Program-made: the position numbers and the translations under genes | Notes under the pieces: model-generated | What the model was told of the DNA's origin: nothing | Databases searched by the model: none | The model's input: only the letters and a program-made list of their open reading frames with translations | From: Burhinus oedicnemus | Lineage: Eukaryota > Chordata > Aves > Charadriiformes > Burhinidae | Reading direction: 5' to 3' | Assembly (NCBI GenBank): GCA_008921705.1 | Contig: VFFE01006595.1 | Span: forward strand, 120,426-184,425 | Length of the DNA stretch: 64,000 bases | Shown: positions 26,601 to 40,687 of the stretch, in pieces | How positions within the stretch are numbered: position 1 is the stretch's first letter | Layout: each line of letters starts with the position of its first letter

Positions 26601-27445
26601 GCTGCTGAGATTGTGAACAGTGGCACTTTGTAATCTTATAGGGAAAGCAGCTCAAATGCCATCTGGTCATATATTTCCGGCCAAGATCATTTAGTGAAGC
26701 CTGTAATGAAAAAAGCTGCGCATCCTCCTAAAAATCCGAATTATGCCAGCTGTGCTACAGTGTCACTTGCATTTTCAAGGAGAAGGACAGCTGTCATTCT
26801 TTTTCTCTGAAGATAGGAAGCAGACCACCTTACTTAAGAGACCTAATTTTTCTTGGATCGCCCTAAACTATCTTACCTGTCACTAGGAAAAGAAAGGGTG
26901 AAGTTCCTGTTAACATTTTTTGTTTGATTTTTGCTGACATATATACAGCACTCTGTTTCTATACCCACCTTGCCGAGCTGCTGTGGAGAAGGTGATATTT
27001 GTGCCTCAACTTTAATCTGAACTGAAGCCAGTACAAAGAGAGTATGGGCTCTACAAAAATCAGCAGACCTGCCTTGGCATAAAACCAGTCTGAGAGAGGG
27101 TGCAGTTACACTCGTCATCTTCACCTCTCCTAATGAATGAGATAATTCATATTTTAGATATTACCTCAGCAACTTAGTGCCAGCTTTACATTGCTCTGTC
27201 ATCTCAGATTAGTGCTCATCATTCATACTAATGTAAATTCAATGGTACCTCTCCTGAAATATGTGGGGAAAAAAGGGATTACCATGAGGGTTGCAGGGCA
27301 TGAAATTTCTAATCCGTGAGCAGCTAATTGTTGTAGGTAATTCTTGGTACTTCTGTCCACCAAGCCACCAACTTGAACCTGTATATTTGCTATTATGTTA
27401 CTTCAAGGTCACATCTTGTTTGCCTTAAGCACACAACTACTCCTA
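20651..27445. other. Non-coding DNA between two CR1 copies
   Basis: No exon or RNA gene is recognisable. The sequence is of mixed composition, with stop codons in all frames at ordinary density. Short frames (at most 145 codons, 21209-21646 on the minus strand) carry no known motifs. The gene assignment as intron 2 of GPC1 is inferred only from position. Confidence 0.5.
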
Positions 27446-27804
27446 CCGGCTCTAAGGGGAGACCTTATTCTTGCTTATAATTATGTAAAGGGTGGGTTGA
27501 AGGAGGATGGAGCCAGACTCTTTTCAGTGGTTCCCAGTGACAGGACGAGGGGCAACGGGCGCAAGCTGGAACACAGGAAGTTCCATTCAAGCACAAGAAA
27601 AAACTTCTTCACGGTGAGGGTGACGGAGCACTGGAACAGGCTGCCCAGGGAGGTTGTGAAGTCCCCTTCTCTGGGGATTTTCAAGACCTGCCTGGATGCA
27701 GTCCTGAGTAATGTGCTCTAGGCATTCCTGCGTCAGCAGGGGAGTTGGACTAGATGATCTCTAGAGGTCCCTTCCAACTCTGAAAATTCCGTGATTCCGT
27801 GATT
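27446..27804 (+). mobile_element. CR1 LINE, short 3' fragment
   Basis: This plus-strand fragment starts near the GGGGAGACCTTATTC motif and carries the last roughly 90 codons of CR1 ORF2. Recognisable blocks are [40 protein letters not shown] and [19 protein letters not shown], followed by a stop at 27719-27721. The 3' untranslated region holds GTTGGACTAGATGATCTCT and GGTCCCTTCCAACTCT. It ends in a short tandem ATTCCGTG octamer repeat (about 27786-27802), the typical microsatellite-like 3' terminus of avian CR1. It is in the opposite orientation to the GPC1 exon, and the frame over the ORF2 remnant is still open. It has no coding capacity of its own. Confidence 0.92.
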
Positions 27805-30800
27805 TACAAAAGCAAACATATACAACCGCAAATGAGCAGCGAAAGAGGTACCACCACCGAACTGTCTACAGCAAACCTACACCCTTCCAGGACACAAGAG
27901 CTAAGAGTGCACCTTCAAAACCACGGCCCGTCTAGACTCCTCCACCCGCTCACAAAGAAAAGCAGCAGCGGGGAGAATTATAGCCCAATACTCTGTGTGA
28001 CAGGAAGGAAATAGCATTGGGAAATGCTTATTTTAATGACAGAAAAATATTTGCCAGGCTTGGGCTTAGCAGCAGTAGAAATGTTATTACTTTCCAAGCT
28101 GGAAGAGGAAATATTTCAAGGGCTATTTTTTGACACCTTCACTGTGGCTTGATTTCTGCATCTATTAAGAAAAAGTCTAGACAGCCTGTACAGTGGATGC
28201 TTTGCACATCTTTGCATACAACTCTATTTTATAAAGCTACAGTGTGATAGAATTGTATATAATTTACATCGGGCTGAACAGCTGCCAAAAGTGAATGTAT
28301 ATGAAAATATTAAATTCCCCTTGGTTTTGTTTCCAGAATTAATGCTAAATTCAATGTCTTCTTCATTTTATTATTTCTCAGAGTACATGGAAGCAAGACA
28401 GAAAAGCACCCCATGAAGCACCGCTGTGTAAAGAGGCCTGACTGCATATGGTTTCCTTCCTAATGCATGAGTTTGTCAGCCTTTTAACCCAAAGCATCCT
28501 TAAAACATTAAGAATATATCAAGCTTTATTTCCTAGTGATTTGCAGTTTCATCTTCCCAGCATGCTTGCGTTGAGTGAAATCCATTTACAAATACCATCC
28601 CTGCAAGCACTTCAAAGCCTAGGAAATGTCTTTTAATTGTAATTACTGTGCCTGTCTTGGGCCATCCTGAGCCTCCCTTCAAACGCCCACTGATTTTGGT
28701 GGGACTGCAGAATACTGAGCAATGACAGTGGCGAGTACATTAGCTCTGTTACACTGCTCTGAAATTAGACAGAGAAGAACCAATGTTTCTGTGCTGCAAA
28801 GTTCCAGTAACCTGGACAATCACGGCAAGTGCAGTAAGCAAATGGCTTTGAAGGATGAACATTTACAAATGTGGGACCGTCTAGCTCTGGAAATTACCTC
28901 TCGGAGTTATGATGATGTACTTTAGCTTCTCCCTCATTATGCACAGGCAAGTTTTTAGTCTAATTTTTGGGTTCAGGGCTTTCTGAAAAGAAATAGTCAT
29001 TCATTTTAATCTTGCAATAAAGAGAAATGAGAGAAAAGAAAAATGACGCAAAGACACATCTACAAAAATGCTTCTTAACATGGACGACTTCTGGCTATTG
29101 CTTATTTCTCAACCGTTCCTCTTTAATAGAGCCCATCTTGCTTTTGAACACATAATGTTATCCTTCCTCTATCCTACTCCTTCCATGCATAATAAAGTAC
29201 ATTTAAGGTACTTATACGGCTGCTGTTACTAAAGGACGTGTGCACCTTTTTAGTCTATCTATCTTCATAATACCTGTGGGAGCTGGGAAAGTCCTATTAC
29301 AGTCTTAGGCTCAGAATATCAGAGATATTTAGGGGCCTGCCACGGAGATAAATGGGATTAGCTGCCCCATGGCTTTTCTGGCTCAGAGCCTCCACTATGT
29401 CCCTAAAATCACAAAGGACATCTTAAATGAAGCAAGGGAGCACTCTTAAGAGTCTCCCTGCCTAGACTGGGGGGCTCATTTCTGGACCAGCTCTTCCTTT
29501 TTGATTTAGTCTTATGTTGCTAAAGGATAAAGACACTAGATAAGGTAAAAATCATGTCATTATTCTCTTCTGTCTAAGCACATCTTTGTCAAAAGCTTTC
29601 AGCTGTTGGTGTACACTGGCTACAGTCACTTTGGTATACTCTGCTTTAATCCAGCTCAGTTTTCTTTCAAAAGGCTCTGCATAAAATTCCACAAATAACT
29701 ACCAAAAATCTCTTATTTAGCTCAACACTCCTGATTTCTTTCCCTACAGAGCAGCAAATAGACTTCTATTGCCCTTTGCACCTGGCTTTGTTCTGCAGAA
29801 GCACTGGCGAGCAGTTGCTTCGGCAAAGCAGAGCATGCTCGGGTGAGGGCTGGGCGGCCGTGCAATGTCTGGACACACGCACCCTTACCAGCACGCCTGG
29901 CTTATAAAGGAAATTTCCATCTTTCCTGGGGGGCTCTGCCAGTTCCCTGCCCAATTCTGAGCAACAGAGGTACAAAACACACAAGCCACCTACCCACACG
30001 GCACAAGAGGAGCAGCGTAGCTCCTGTCCTCCATGCTTGGGAATTTGTCTAAACATACTCTGCTTACGAACACAGGTATCTATTTTGGATGTCAAACTTC
30101 CCAAAAGCAAACAGCCAACTGGTCTGACACAAGGTAACAGTATACCATTTTCATAAAGAGAAACAAAAACTCGCTGTGTCAAAACAGGCACCTTCAGGTG
30201 GTCAAAACAAGCAGCTACCCTGAACCTCTTGCCTCGGGAGGGGTACCACAAGCACCCTGGCCTCCTGACGCAATGGCACGATGACCTACAGTGGCCAGAT
30301 ATTCACCAGGACAGTGCGGGTGGAATATTTTTTCTTCCTGCAACCACAGGAAGACGTGTTTTTTTCCTCCATGGTCACTAAGGAGCCCAGAGTAACCCCA
30401 AAATACTGTTCCATCCTAATTGCCACAGGCACACGCCTTTGAATAAAGAAGAGATGGTATTTTCCACTTCCTCAAAGCAATTACCTCTTAAGATATGCGT
30501 TAGTTCAATCTTTCCAGGATTTAAATTAAGCCAAGTATTAAATCATCCAAAGCTAACTACCTGAACATTTTCAACATCCTTCAACATCTTAAAAACAGAC
30601 AGTCTTTGATGCTGGTTACGTTAAAGCCACAGAATTTTGTCTGGAAATTGACCACTTAAATTCCTTAAAGTGGAAGTTCAGAAAAGAATTAAATCTACTT
30701 CCAGACTCTAATTAATATTTTATTATTTAGCCCATATGTGAAAAGTGTCTTGAGCCTGTTAGGTAGATTTTTATATTAACTTGAGGTACTCCAGGATGTT

Positions 30801-33800
30801 AAAAACAAGGGGTTTGTATTAGGCTTACAAACACAACAACCTCATTTGCACTTGTGTTAGGGGCAGGAGGGATGAAGATGAGAACTCCCTCTATAAAGGA
30901 TTATACTGGGTTTTTGGACTTGCACTGTTCATTTTGTGTAAGAAGTTAACACGCCAGCATGGTCACGATGGTAGTCCCTCAGAGCACGAACACAGGTCTC
31001 GTTCACCGGATCAGCAGTTCTTGTAAATAAGAAATTACAAATCGTTCCTTGGATATTAGTCTTGCTAATTTGACAGTGTTGAAACACAATTTTATTCCTA
31101 ATAGGAGTTCAAAGTGCGACTGCTTCCTTGCCCAAATTGCCTGTTTGCAGCAATCTGAAATGGGAGTATTTTATCAGCTCAGCTTGACAGAGTGAATTTC
31201 TATTACCAGAAGAAAAAGAACTTTGGGTATCCGATTTCAGGTTCCAAGTTGTTTCAGTTCCTTGTGAATCTCTAGAAGTATGGAGAAAACGTACTCTATT
31301 TCCAGTTTAACACTGCTATGAAATACCCTAAATCTGCAACTCTACAGATAAACGTCTAGGTCTACATACAAAGAAGACAAAACTCTAGTGAAATAATTAG
31401 CGAGATTTACTGTAGCGCTCTGCCTGCAGGGGAGACCTGAGGAGATCTCAATGTGCTGGTGGTGGCTGCTTGCTTGCTGGGTTGCTTGGGAAGCTTCTGG
31501 TGCAGAACACAGCAAGTATCAAACAGTCCAATTACCGTGATGAAAGTGCTCAGTCAACACACTGTGACCCATCACTCGGGTCTGGCAGGGAAGTGTTTTA
31601 TTCATATTGCGGTTTGTGGTTTGCACAGATATCGTCCGCTATCTCAAATGCCTGTCCTTTTAAAACCTATTGCACAATGGAGACCTGCAAGTTTTACGAC
31701 AGCACAGATTCCAATCTTCTTAGTCCTTTTAATGAAAATTAATCATCATACTTTTTTTTTAATGGAAAACCTGTGCCGCTGACAGAGTTCTGTATATCAC
31801 TCCTAATTCCTTTAAATATGCTTTTTATGTTTGCAAGAAATATCCCTTTTCTGTCTTTGCTGATACACCCCAATCTACCCCCTAGATGTCCAAGCACGGC
31901 TGCTGCTGCTGAGGCTATTTCCCCCTGACGGCTGTCTGCCAGCATCTCCCCTCTGTGTGCTCAGGAATACGGCTCTAACGACCCTGGGTGGGGGTGTGCA
32001 AGTGTTGGTTACAGGTTACAGGTTAGTTATATATTCTCCTGGTGTTAACCTACCCCCATCTTCAAAGCAGAGTCACCGGCCACAGAGAATCCTTCTGATC
32101 TGCAAATGCGGAGCATGTAAAGCAGGAAAATTCTCAGCCCCGACACCCAGGAGGGACAGCCTGTTAAAACTCAGCCTTTCCAGCTTCTTCACACCTAAGT
32201 CTGGAGGTGATTTTTCACCTTATCCACACAATGTCCACTTCAGTGGCCATGGAAGCGCCCCTCCAGCAATTTCAACAGCCTCTGTATCAGATCCTTGCCA
32301 TGTGTCATGTTTGTTTAAATGGAAGAGAGGCTTTACACTCCATAAGAAGGGCCATGGGACTGGGAGCGTGTCTACTCGTTTAGGAATGAAGAGCAAAGAT
32401 GCCAGGGAAAGAGCTGCTGCGAGGACAGGCCAGTTTGTTTCAACAGCCTTTTTTTGGTGGTGCTAATTTCTGTCTGTTGCAGGGAGAAGTCAAAGATCCC
32501 CCAAGAGGGATGCCTGGCCATGCCATTCAGTGCAAGACGAGGCATGAGCTTCCTCCCCATCCCTGAGCCCCACCAGCTCCCACACTGAAACAAGAGCAGC
32601 GGCTACCAGGAGAACTGCCCCCCGGCACTGCACTCACTTCACAGCCTTACGCGTACCCCTTCTTTCATAAGTCTCACCACAATGCTTACCCCTGGTCTAA
32701 TAGAGACAGTTATTCCCACAGCGGTATTTCTGCCATTTCTGTTCACTCAGCAGTTGGGTTTGAGAGATGACTCCTTGGGGTGACTCATATTCCACCCTCA
32801 GTTCACCTGGGCACACCCCTGGGGCAGTTGCTATCTGGGCAGTGACAAGTAGCTTTACAGCAAGCAAGTATTTCACATTTTGTGCTTTCGTTACCTCCTC
32901 CCTTCCCTTTGGAGACGCATGAGGCAGCTGCCTATCGACCCTCTGCCGTGGACACCTCCACCAAAAGTGTCCCCAACTGCTGCCGCCGGCACTTCCAGCT
33001 CCTCCAGGAGCACTGCTGATCTCAGCATTGTCGTGGTCCTCAAACCAGGACAAGCACCGCTGACCAAAGAGCTCCCAGCTCGGAGGCTGGGCACACAGCC
33101 TCACCAGCACTCAGGACGAGTGAAGAAAACAGTCCCAAAGAGCTTCGAGAAAACTGTGGCGTGCGGCTACCGTAAGGAGAAGGCAGTGAGCCCTACAGGC
33201 TCGCACTCTCGGCTCAGTAACTACAGGCTCAAATAACAGATAATCGGATCCTGTAAACTCATTTCTGTTAGCTCCGCTGACCAATGGTTTCTTTCCCTGT
33301 TTTCTACACAGCAGACAAGGGCTTGTTCTGTTTTCTTTGGCCCCAAGAGATAAAATTTTATATTTGTTACTGTGTATTTAATTTTCCGTGTTTCTTTCAG
33401 AATGATATAGTCTGTCACAGCTTTATTCCCCAGCGCAAACCTGAAAATCATTGGGCTGTGTCCTAACCCAGTTACATCAACTTATTCAGTGTCAAAACTT
33501 GGCTCAGTTTTACAGAAAAGGCTCTTCAGTGAGTCAGCTTCCCACTAAATCTTCAGGATTGTTAATCCAGAGGCGGATCCTACTCCGGTGTGATACATGT
33601 ACGGTGTTTTCCTTGGCTAGGAATAAAACAGAACTGCTTCAGACACACTGTGCTTCAGCTGTATAAAATGTCTGGATTAGCATTTCTTGTTTTGTTTTCA
33701 GAAATAAGAGGACGTAACAATAGACTCCAAACCTCTCGCTCATTCATAGCCGAAGCTGGACCGTATAATTAGGAGTAATTGTTAGCTTCTTAACAGCTTG

Positions 33801-34251
33801 GCATTTTCCACTGCAACTTCTAGAGAAGAGAAAAATCCTGACTGAAGAACTATTGAATTGGGAATGTTCATTCAGCATTCTCAGGAGGCATTTTCCTCTT
33901 GTATTTAAGCCAAAACAGTAAGTAATGTAGGCAGGAAGCAGAGAGAGCAATTGCTTACTGGTGACCAAAGGTAAGAAAGGTCAAACGTTTATTTCCTATG
34001 TTGCTTCTATGCGTGCAGTGCCCAGAATCTTTTAATTATATTTCATGGTACTCTGAACTCATACAAGGACATAAAATATATTTATAGCTCACTTAAACTC
34101 TTGGTAATGAAACAGCCATCCTACGCAAGACCTCTGCTAATCAACTGAAGACTTTCTGTGCATTAACTTTAAAAAATGTAGAAAAGCGCTTGTTCATTCT
34201 CCAACAGAAATGCTTATCACAGTTTAAAGGCAACAACAAAGAAAAGCTTGC

Positions 34252-34265
34252 TTTTTTTTTTTTTT
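34252..34265 (+). repeat. Homopolymer T14
   Basis: Fourteen consecutive Ts followed by CCTTAGGTAAC. It superficially resembles a pyrimidine tract plus AG acceptor on the plus strand, but no plausible coding exon follows. Confidence 0.85.
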
Positions 34266-35546
34266 CCTTAGGTAACAGTTTGAGCCTGTATCAGTTCACT
34301 TGTGATGTTTGAAGTACAAAAATACAATTTCACTGGCAATGCACATTTATTATAACTGCTATTATAGCACTGGAAGCTCTCAACTGTACTGTGCCAAACA
34401 CCGAAGAAACACATAATAAAAAGATCACCCCCCCTAAAGCTTTTCCTGTCTAAATATATAATTTTCTCTCTTTTAGACAATAACAAAAAAGGGGTAATCG
34501 AATAAAGATGGCTTTAAAGATTTCACTTAACTAATCATACTTGATACAAATTTCTGATGAGCAGACTGAAAAGCTCCCGGTCTACTCTGCTCCTGTAATC
34601 ACACACCTCACAGCAAACTTCCCTTACGCGTCTTACACAGATCTCCCATGCCGGGGATCTGCTTTAACATGAATTCTGGGGAAGAAGATCAGCCAAACAT
34701 GTTAAATGTTAACTGTTGCTAAGGCTGAGATTAAGGCAAGGAGTCAGTGCTTTACAGCGGTACCAGCTAGCTGCCTTTGCTTTTCTTTTTCCCCTAGGAG
34801 CTGCCGGGCTGACACAGGTGGCGATGGCGGGCAGGGATGCAGGCTGGCCCTCTTCTTGGGGCCCTCTGCGTGGGGCCGTGGCTCCCAGGACAGCTGCACA
34901 CATCTGGGCATCCTGCAAAGCTGGGAAGGGGGCTACCAGAGCACTGGGCTCCCGAACTGGCCGCTGCTGATTTGATGCTACAAACCAGAATCTCTGGGGT
35001 GAAAGTGGGGCCTTACGTTATATTTGTAACCGATGCGGTCAAGTCTCATCTTATAATTGCAAAGACAAACATCACCATACTCAGGGAAAGGAAAAAATTC
35101 AAGTTGCTGGTGAAACCTTAATTCAGCTCCCTGATGCGCATGCATTATGATACCATCTTTAATTAGCCTATGAGGAAATTAATAATTACGTACTGAGTGC
35201 AGGATTTGGCTGCTGTACAGTAAATAACGCACCACGCTACACAACAAACGATGATGATTCAGCAGACATCGTCTATCATATGCCCTGCAAGAGGCAAGGG
35301 GCCTGTGAGAAAAAAAAATAGTCTAGGATCACATCATTAGAGAGTGAATATGAATAGTATATTTGTGCCAGAGAGGGAGGTGCAAATTAAGACTGCACAA
35401 GAAATCTCAAATCCAGTCTTTTGCCTTCTTGCTTTTTCATGATGGACTATGCTAACATGAAAATATTCAGTATTTCTTATCTGTTTCATACAGCAGACAC
35501 AGCCAAACAGAAGCTGAACTGTGTACCTGTTCGGGGACCTGATGGT

Positions 35547-35576
35547 GACTACCAGGCACTACCGGGCACTACCAGG
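35547..35576 (+). repeat. Three tandem copies of a 10-base unit
   Basis: The unit CACTACCAGG occurs three times head to tail, as GACTACCAGG, CACTACCGGG and CACTACCAGG, with one change in each of the first two copies. It is a short minisatellite-like tract inside an unrecognised open frame (35421-36044) that I do not regard as a gene. Confidence 0.85.
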
Positions 35577-37078
35577 AAGGCAAATGCGCCATCGGGCTGG
35601 GCTTCACCGCGACCTGCAGGGAGCCCGACACAGCAAGTGGACGAGAGGAAAGCTTGCCCGGCTCAGCTCAACCACATCCTCTCCAACCCGACTGAAAACT
35701 GCTGCGACAGACGCAAAAAGCAGAGGATGCCAAATCCAGCAGAAACAAGAACAATTCTATTCCTTTCAAAGAGCTCCTCAAGCTGGACAAAATTCAGGTT
35801 TGAAACAGCCGTGAGCTGCAGCAAATGCATGCCCGACACCTACAATGGCTGTTTTTGTGATGGGTACAGCCAACTGCGTGGCCTTCCTATTCACTCGAAA
35901 GTGCAAAGGAGGAGGATCAGTCAGTGCTCCCGGGCTCTTGATGCCAGCCAAAGCGGTGAGTGTTGGAGGAGGAGGAACGTTACCTCTCTACTGTTATTAA
36001 TTGGGAGCCAAATTTGGAGAGCAAAGATACAGGCAAGTCTTTGATTTACACTGAACCAAGACAAACAGGATGCTCTACTTCTGCCCTCAAATGTCACAAA
36101 TAAAGCACAAAGCAAACAAATTATGGCTATATATTATTCTTGGGTATTTCCACCTAAGCCCTTGCTTTTCCTATGACCAGGAGGGCAGGAGCAGAGCCGC
36201 AGGCACAGACTGGCGCACTAAGAGAGAGTCGAAATCCTGCTCTCAGGAAAGTAAATTCCAGCCATTTCCTCCACGACAAGTTTACTACATGCTGCCACGC
36301 AATACTTTTACTGGCATTCATTAGTCCTTGAGGACCAATTTGTTCATTTTTAGCAGCATTAAAACAGAGGCTGCATTTTACAAGTGGATCGCTATACTGC
36401 TGGGGCTGTAGGAAGCCGCTCAATTATCTCCAGTGTGTTAAAAGCGGCATTCAGACTCAATATCTTAAATTGTAGCAAACATTATTTCCCCGAGCCTTGA
36501 CGAACTGACAGTCTGATCCCCAGCTTGCAGCTGTCTCAGGCTTTTGGGGAGGGAGGTTGGGGGTGTTGGGTTTGTTTATTTATTTTTATCATTGCCACGC
36601 AGCTTGGGAAACTGCGGAGCAGAGACAGTCACCAGTGGGGTGCTTAGTGCATTACTTGCAAAGCACTACTGGAAATGAAAACCGTAAGATGGAAGCCCCC
36701 AGTATTCACAGTGAAGCTGTTTCTCTTTTTGTATCTGATTTCTCCTTCATCTGGAGCTTCATTTCTGTTTAAGAACAGTTGGAGACCACAATTTAGCATT
36801 CACATTTAACTAGATATTTGTGGCATTCCCAAGTCAAATTAACAAGCTTGTTACCTCTTGACATGCAAATATACTATAACATTCATCCCCAGTGACACCT
36901 ATAAAGAATACATCAACTCCTGAAATTGGGGCTTGCCCCATTTCAATGGAAATATGTACACCTGTCTACATACCTACATAGACATATATATTTTTCTATG
37001 TATTTGGCCCCCTCCCTTAATCAACACCTCCAAGCCACTGAGTTTCAATAAATTCATGCTCTTGACTGTACTGCTTTG

Positions 37079-37094
37079 AAAAAAAAAAAAAAAA
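37079..37094 (+). repeat. Homopolymer A16
   Basis: Sixteen consecutive As. The bases before it (37020-37078) show no recognisable retroposed gene, although an AATAAA lies at 37047-37052, so a degraded retroposon tail is possible but unsupported. Confidence 0.85.
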
Positions 37095-40000
37095 TCACAG
37101 CCCTCATTCTTTTTGTAAGAATGAAAATCCAAGCAATTTTCATGGCTCTATTTATGATAATTTTTCCTATTTTGTTTAATTTTGTTTCAGAGCATCATTT
37201 GGCAGCTCTCATAGGTTGAGTCAGGGAAAGAGATTATGGTCATTGTTTTAAGCAGCAGGTGCAGCGATCAACGTGGAAATGTATGTATCCCTCTTGGAGA
37301 TGTAGCTACGACAAATGGAGATAACAGTTCCAGCATTATATGCAAAAATAAAGCCAGGTAATCGACAAAAAGGTGCTTCAGAGGGAAAAACTGGATCCTT
37401 ATTTCTTTTCTCTACTAATGAACGCAGTCTGACTGTTTTCCTGTCTGGTCTCTTGCATGGGTTGCTTTCATGCTGGCCTTCGGGCGAAGCGTGTGCTGAT
37501 GTTACCCCCTTAGTCAGCAGGAATCATCACTGAGCCACGTGGAGCAACTTTCTGCAAAGGACTGATCCTGATGGCACAGGGGTGGATTAGGAGCAGTATT
37601 TCTAAAGAGAAATCTTTACAGGCCCCCAACAAAACTACCATTTTTACATGTCCTCTCCTCAAGAAGGCAATCTAGTCGAAGGAAAATTCGTAGTGTATCC
37701 TACCCCTGGCTCCACCGACTCAAAGCACCTGATGCTGGATTCGCATCTTGCAGAACCAGGTCCTGGGAAAGCTGGGTTTTCTCATTTCTATTTCTCTTCA
37801 AAGTGAAACAAACGTAGCTCATTGGTGTCTTGGCCAAGTCCGCAGGTTTAACGAGAATGACTTAACACTACCCAGTTTCTTCAGAAGTAGCTATGAACTG
37901 CTGGGTAAAATGAGGGTTTTCTTTCCCTCTAACCTGGCTAATTTCAGAAAATACAAGAAATACAATCAAAATACCCTGACACAGCCTAGAAGGGAAGTGA
38001 GGTACTGGAAAAAGCTCTGCCCGTATTACGCCATGTTAACTGTGCTTTTAAATTGAAGAAGCTGTGTTGGTCTGAAGGGAGGAAATTAAACGAGAATGGA
38101 AAAGGGGAGGAGAAGTGAAGCATCCTTAAACAGCCATGGCAAATATAAAGGTGAAATGTCTGTCAGTGAAGGCATTCAGCCTCTTTCCACCCCAAAGAGG
38201 GATTATCTTTGATTCTCCCTGTAGACAGATCAATTCTCAGCCTTGTTTTCACAGGCACAGAGCACCTTCAAGCTCCCACTGGTACCACTGGTACTCATGG
38301 TACATTCTAAAAATCAGCCCAACTACCCTAATCACACAGGTTACCAGATGCCAAAAAAGTCTGTTATATCCTTGCCCTCATTTATACAAGTTGTTTGCAG
38401 ACCTCCCTCGTAGTTTTGACCATTACTTCCACTTCGGAAGGGGCATTACAGAAAAACCTACTTGTACCAATGACCCAAGGAGCATTTAGAGCCAGTGCCT
38501 ATTCCCTCTTAGGTGGGGGGCACTGAGAAGGAATGCTTTAAAAGCACTTGGTTGATAAATGCCTGTAAGACATAGGGTGACATGATGTATTTTGTTCTCT
38601 TACCAGAAGATCACTGCAATTTATGGACTACAGGGACTTCTAGTACTCCTGTACCTTACCCAAAGCCAAGGCACTTGGGCTCTGTTCCCACCTCTAGCAC
38701 AAACCTATTGTATGACCTTCCACTCATCTCTTCCCTCCACACTCCACTCACCCAAACCTAGCGTTTTTGTTGCTTTTTGTTTTTAAACAAAGTCCCTGGA
38801 CCATAGGTTGAGTCTCAGACAGGCAGGATGCCCTGCAGTGCATTACAGTAACAAGAAGCTTCTTGGCTCTATGGACGTGCTACTTCAATGCCAACAGCTA
38901 ATAAAGCAGAATCAACAGTGTGCTGCGAGCATTGCTGGTGAGAGAGAACAAAGTACTTCTATCATCTCAAATGAGAACAGACATCTTGAAGTACTCAAAA
39001 TAACACAACCTCCTATGTCAGGACATGCCACATATTTCAGTAGCGTATATTCAAGCTTACTGCGTATGCTGATCTGTAAGCAGAGACAGCACCTTGCCTC
39101 TGGAGCCCTTGATGCTCCACAGGACCTGGCTAGGAATTCTTGGCAAATGCCAAGCTGGGGGGCAATTACCAACTCGAGAGTTGATTCAGAGCACCTACAT
39201 TTCTTTGCAGCAAGAGTAGCCCAGGAAGTCCTAGTATTTTCCTCTTATGAGAAACACTGAACATCAGAGAGCTGATGGGTGAAAACTGCTTCCTGTGGAA
39301 ACCAGTAAACTATCTGGAAGATGGCTGAGGGTAAACTGGTTCAAGACACAGACTCTGCAGAAGAGCCATGCAGAGAAACCTCCACTGTTGGCTTCCTGTT
39401 TCACTGCTCTGACCTCCATCCGGCCATCTGGGCATACTGCTTCTTCAGTCACTGAAGGCCACATCCAGCCCCTGTAATAAAAGCTTGGCTGCTTACTCTG
39501 TGAAATGAGGTTTTCAAAGAGATTCATGCATTGATTCCTGAACGTTAAAGTAAACTCTGCCAACACTTTCTTCTGAAATTACTATCTGGACATCACTAAT
39601 TTCTTGCAAAATATGCCTGTGTCATCCAGTATCTCGGAAAGCAGGTGCTTTCTTTTATGTCCCCAAGCAGATGCACATTTCACTGTTCTCTGAGCACTTT
39701 GAGGCAGCTTTTTTTGAGTGTGTGACAAAACATGGTGACAGCTGCTGAAACCGAGACACTTGATCTACCTTTTCTACCTAATCTGACTTCTGCAGGGATG
39801 AAGCAGCTCACATCTTTGGGGTGTGCGAGCCCTGGCAGAAGGCACCCCAGTGCAGTGTTCCCATCCCAGCCACTGCCTCATTTTATTCTCTTTTCTTTCT
39901 ATAAAAGAGAATATTGTGCCTATGCCATCTGTTAAGCAAAGTGCTGCACGTACATTGCAATATGCCCTGCAGCGCACAACGGAGCCTCGCAGATTAAATG

Positions 40001-40670
40001 TGAAGAGAAGTGGCTGTAAGGGGAGAGAAAACTCCAGGTGCTGGAGCTGTTACAGGTGAGCCTAAGCGTTCGCTTCCCCGAGGCAGCTACCTGTCAGGAT
40101 TAATCTTGCCGAGCCCAGGAATGCGCCTCAGTAGACGCTGCACCCCATTCCAGGAAACCATAAATACCAAATGAGATGCTCAGCACCACACATGAAAGTA
40201 TCTTCTTTCTGCCCAGCATGATCGTGGGGGAGTGATGGCTAGACTAGCATCCATCCTGCCTCGTGCCGGGGTTTTCTTAAGGTGGTTCCTTGGGGGAAAG
40301 AAGGAAGGAGGCAACCATGGGTGCTTGCCGCCTTCCTCCTAAGTAGGCCTCCAAGGGAACCCCCTTATTTGTTTCTCTGTCCTGGATCTGCCTGGGGACC
40401 CTGCTTTTCTGTTTCCAGGTTAAAGGACATTCTCCCTCTTCCCAAAACCAACTCTAATCAGAATCATCTTTGATAGCCCCTCTTACAAGTACTTTAGATA
40501 ACGTGTCCCAGAGGCAAAGCTGGGGAAGAACTGGTCTTCCATGCTGCCCAAGCGCCATGCAAAAGGGGGCACAAAACATTTAACGGTGCTTTGAGTAGCA
40601 CAGTTTTGCCAAACAAGATACCCTTGGCCTGTCAGAGAAATACAGTGTGGGTGATGAACAGTTATTTAGC

Positions 40671-40687
40671 AAAAAAAAAAAAAAAAA
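40671..40687 (+). repeat. Homopolymer A17
   Basis: Seventeen consecutive As in non-coding sequence. No parent retroposon is recognisable on either side. Confidence 0.85.

Noticed and set aside
29766..30251. 161-codon open frame, minus strand
   Set aside because: No family motif and no plausible exon boundaries in frame.
34252..34275. T14 tract followed by TTAG as a splice acceptor
   Set aside because: The sequence after it gives no recognisable coding exon. T-runs of this kind are common in introns.
35421..36044. 207-codon open frame, plus strand
   Set aside because: It is the longest non-retrotransposon frame, but it shows no known domain, contains a decamer tandem repeat and low-complexity stretches, and has no splice or polyadenylation context.
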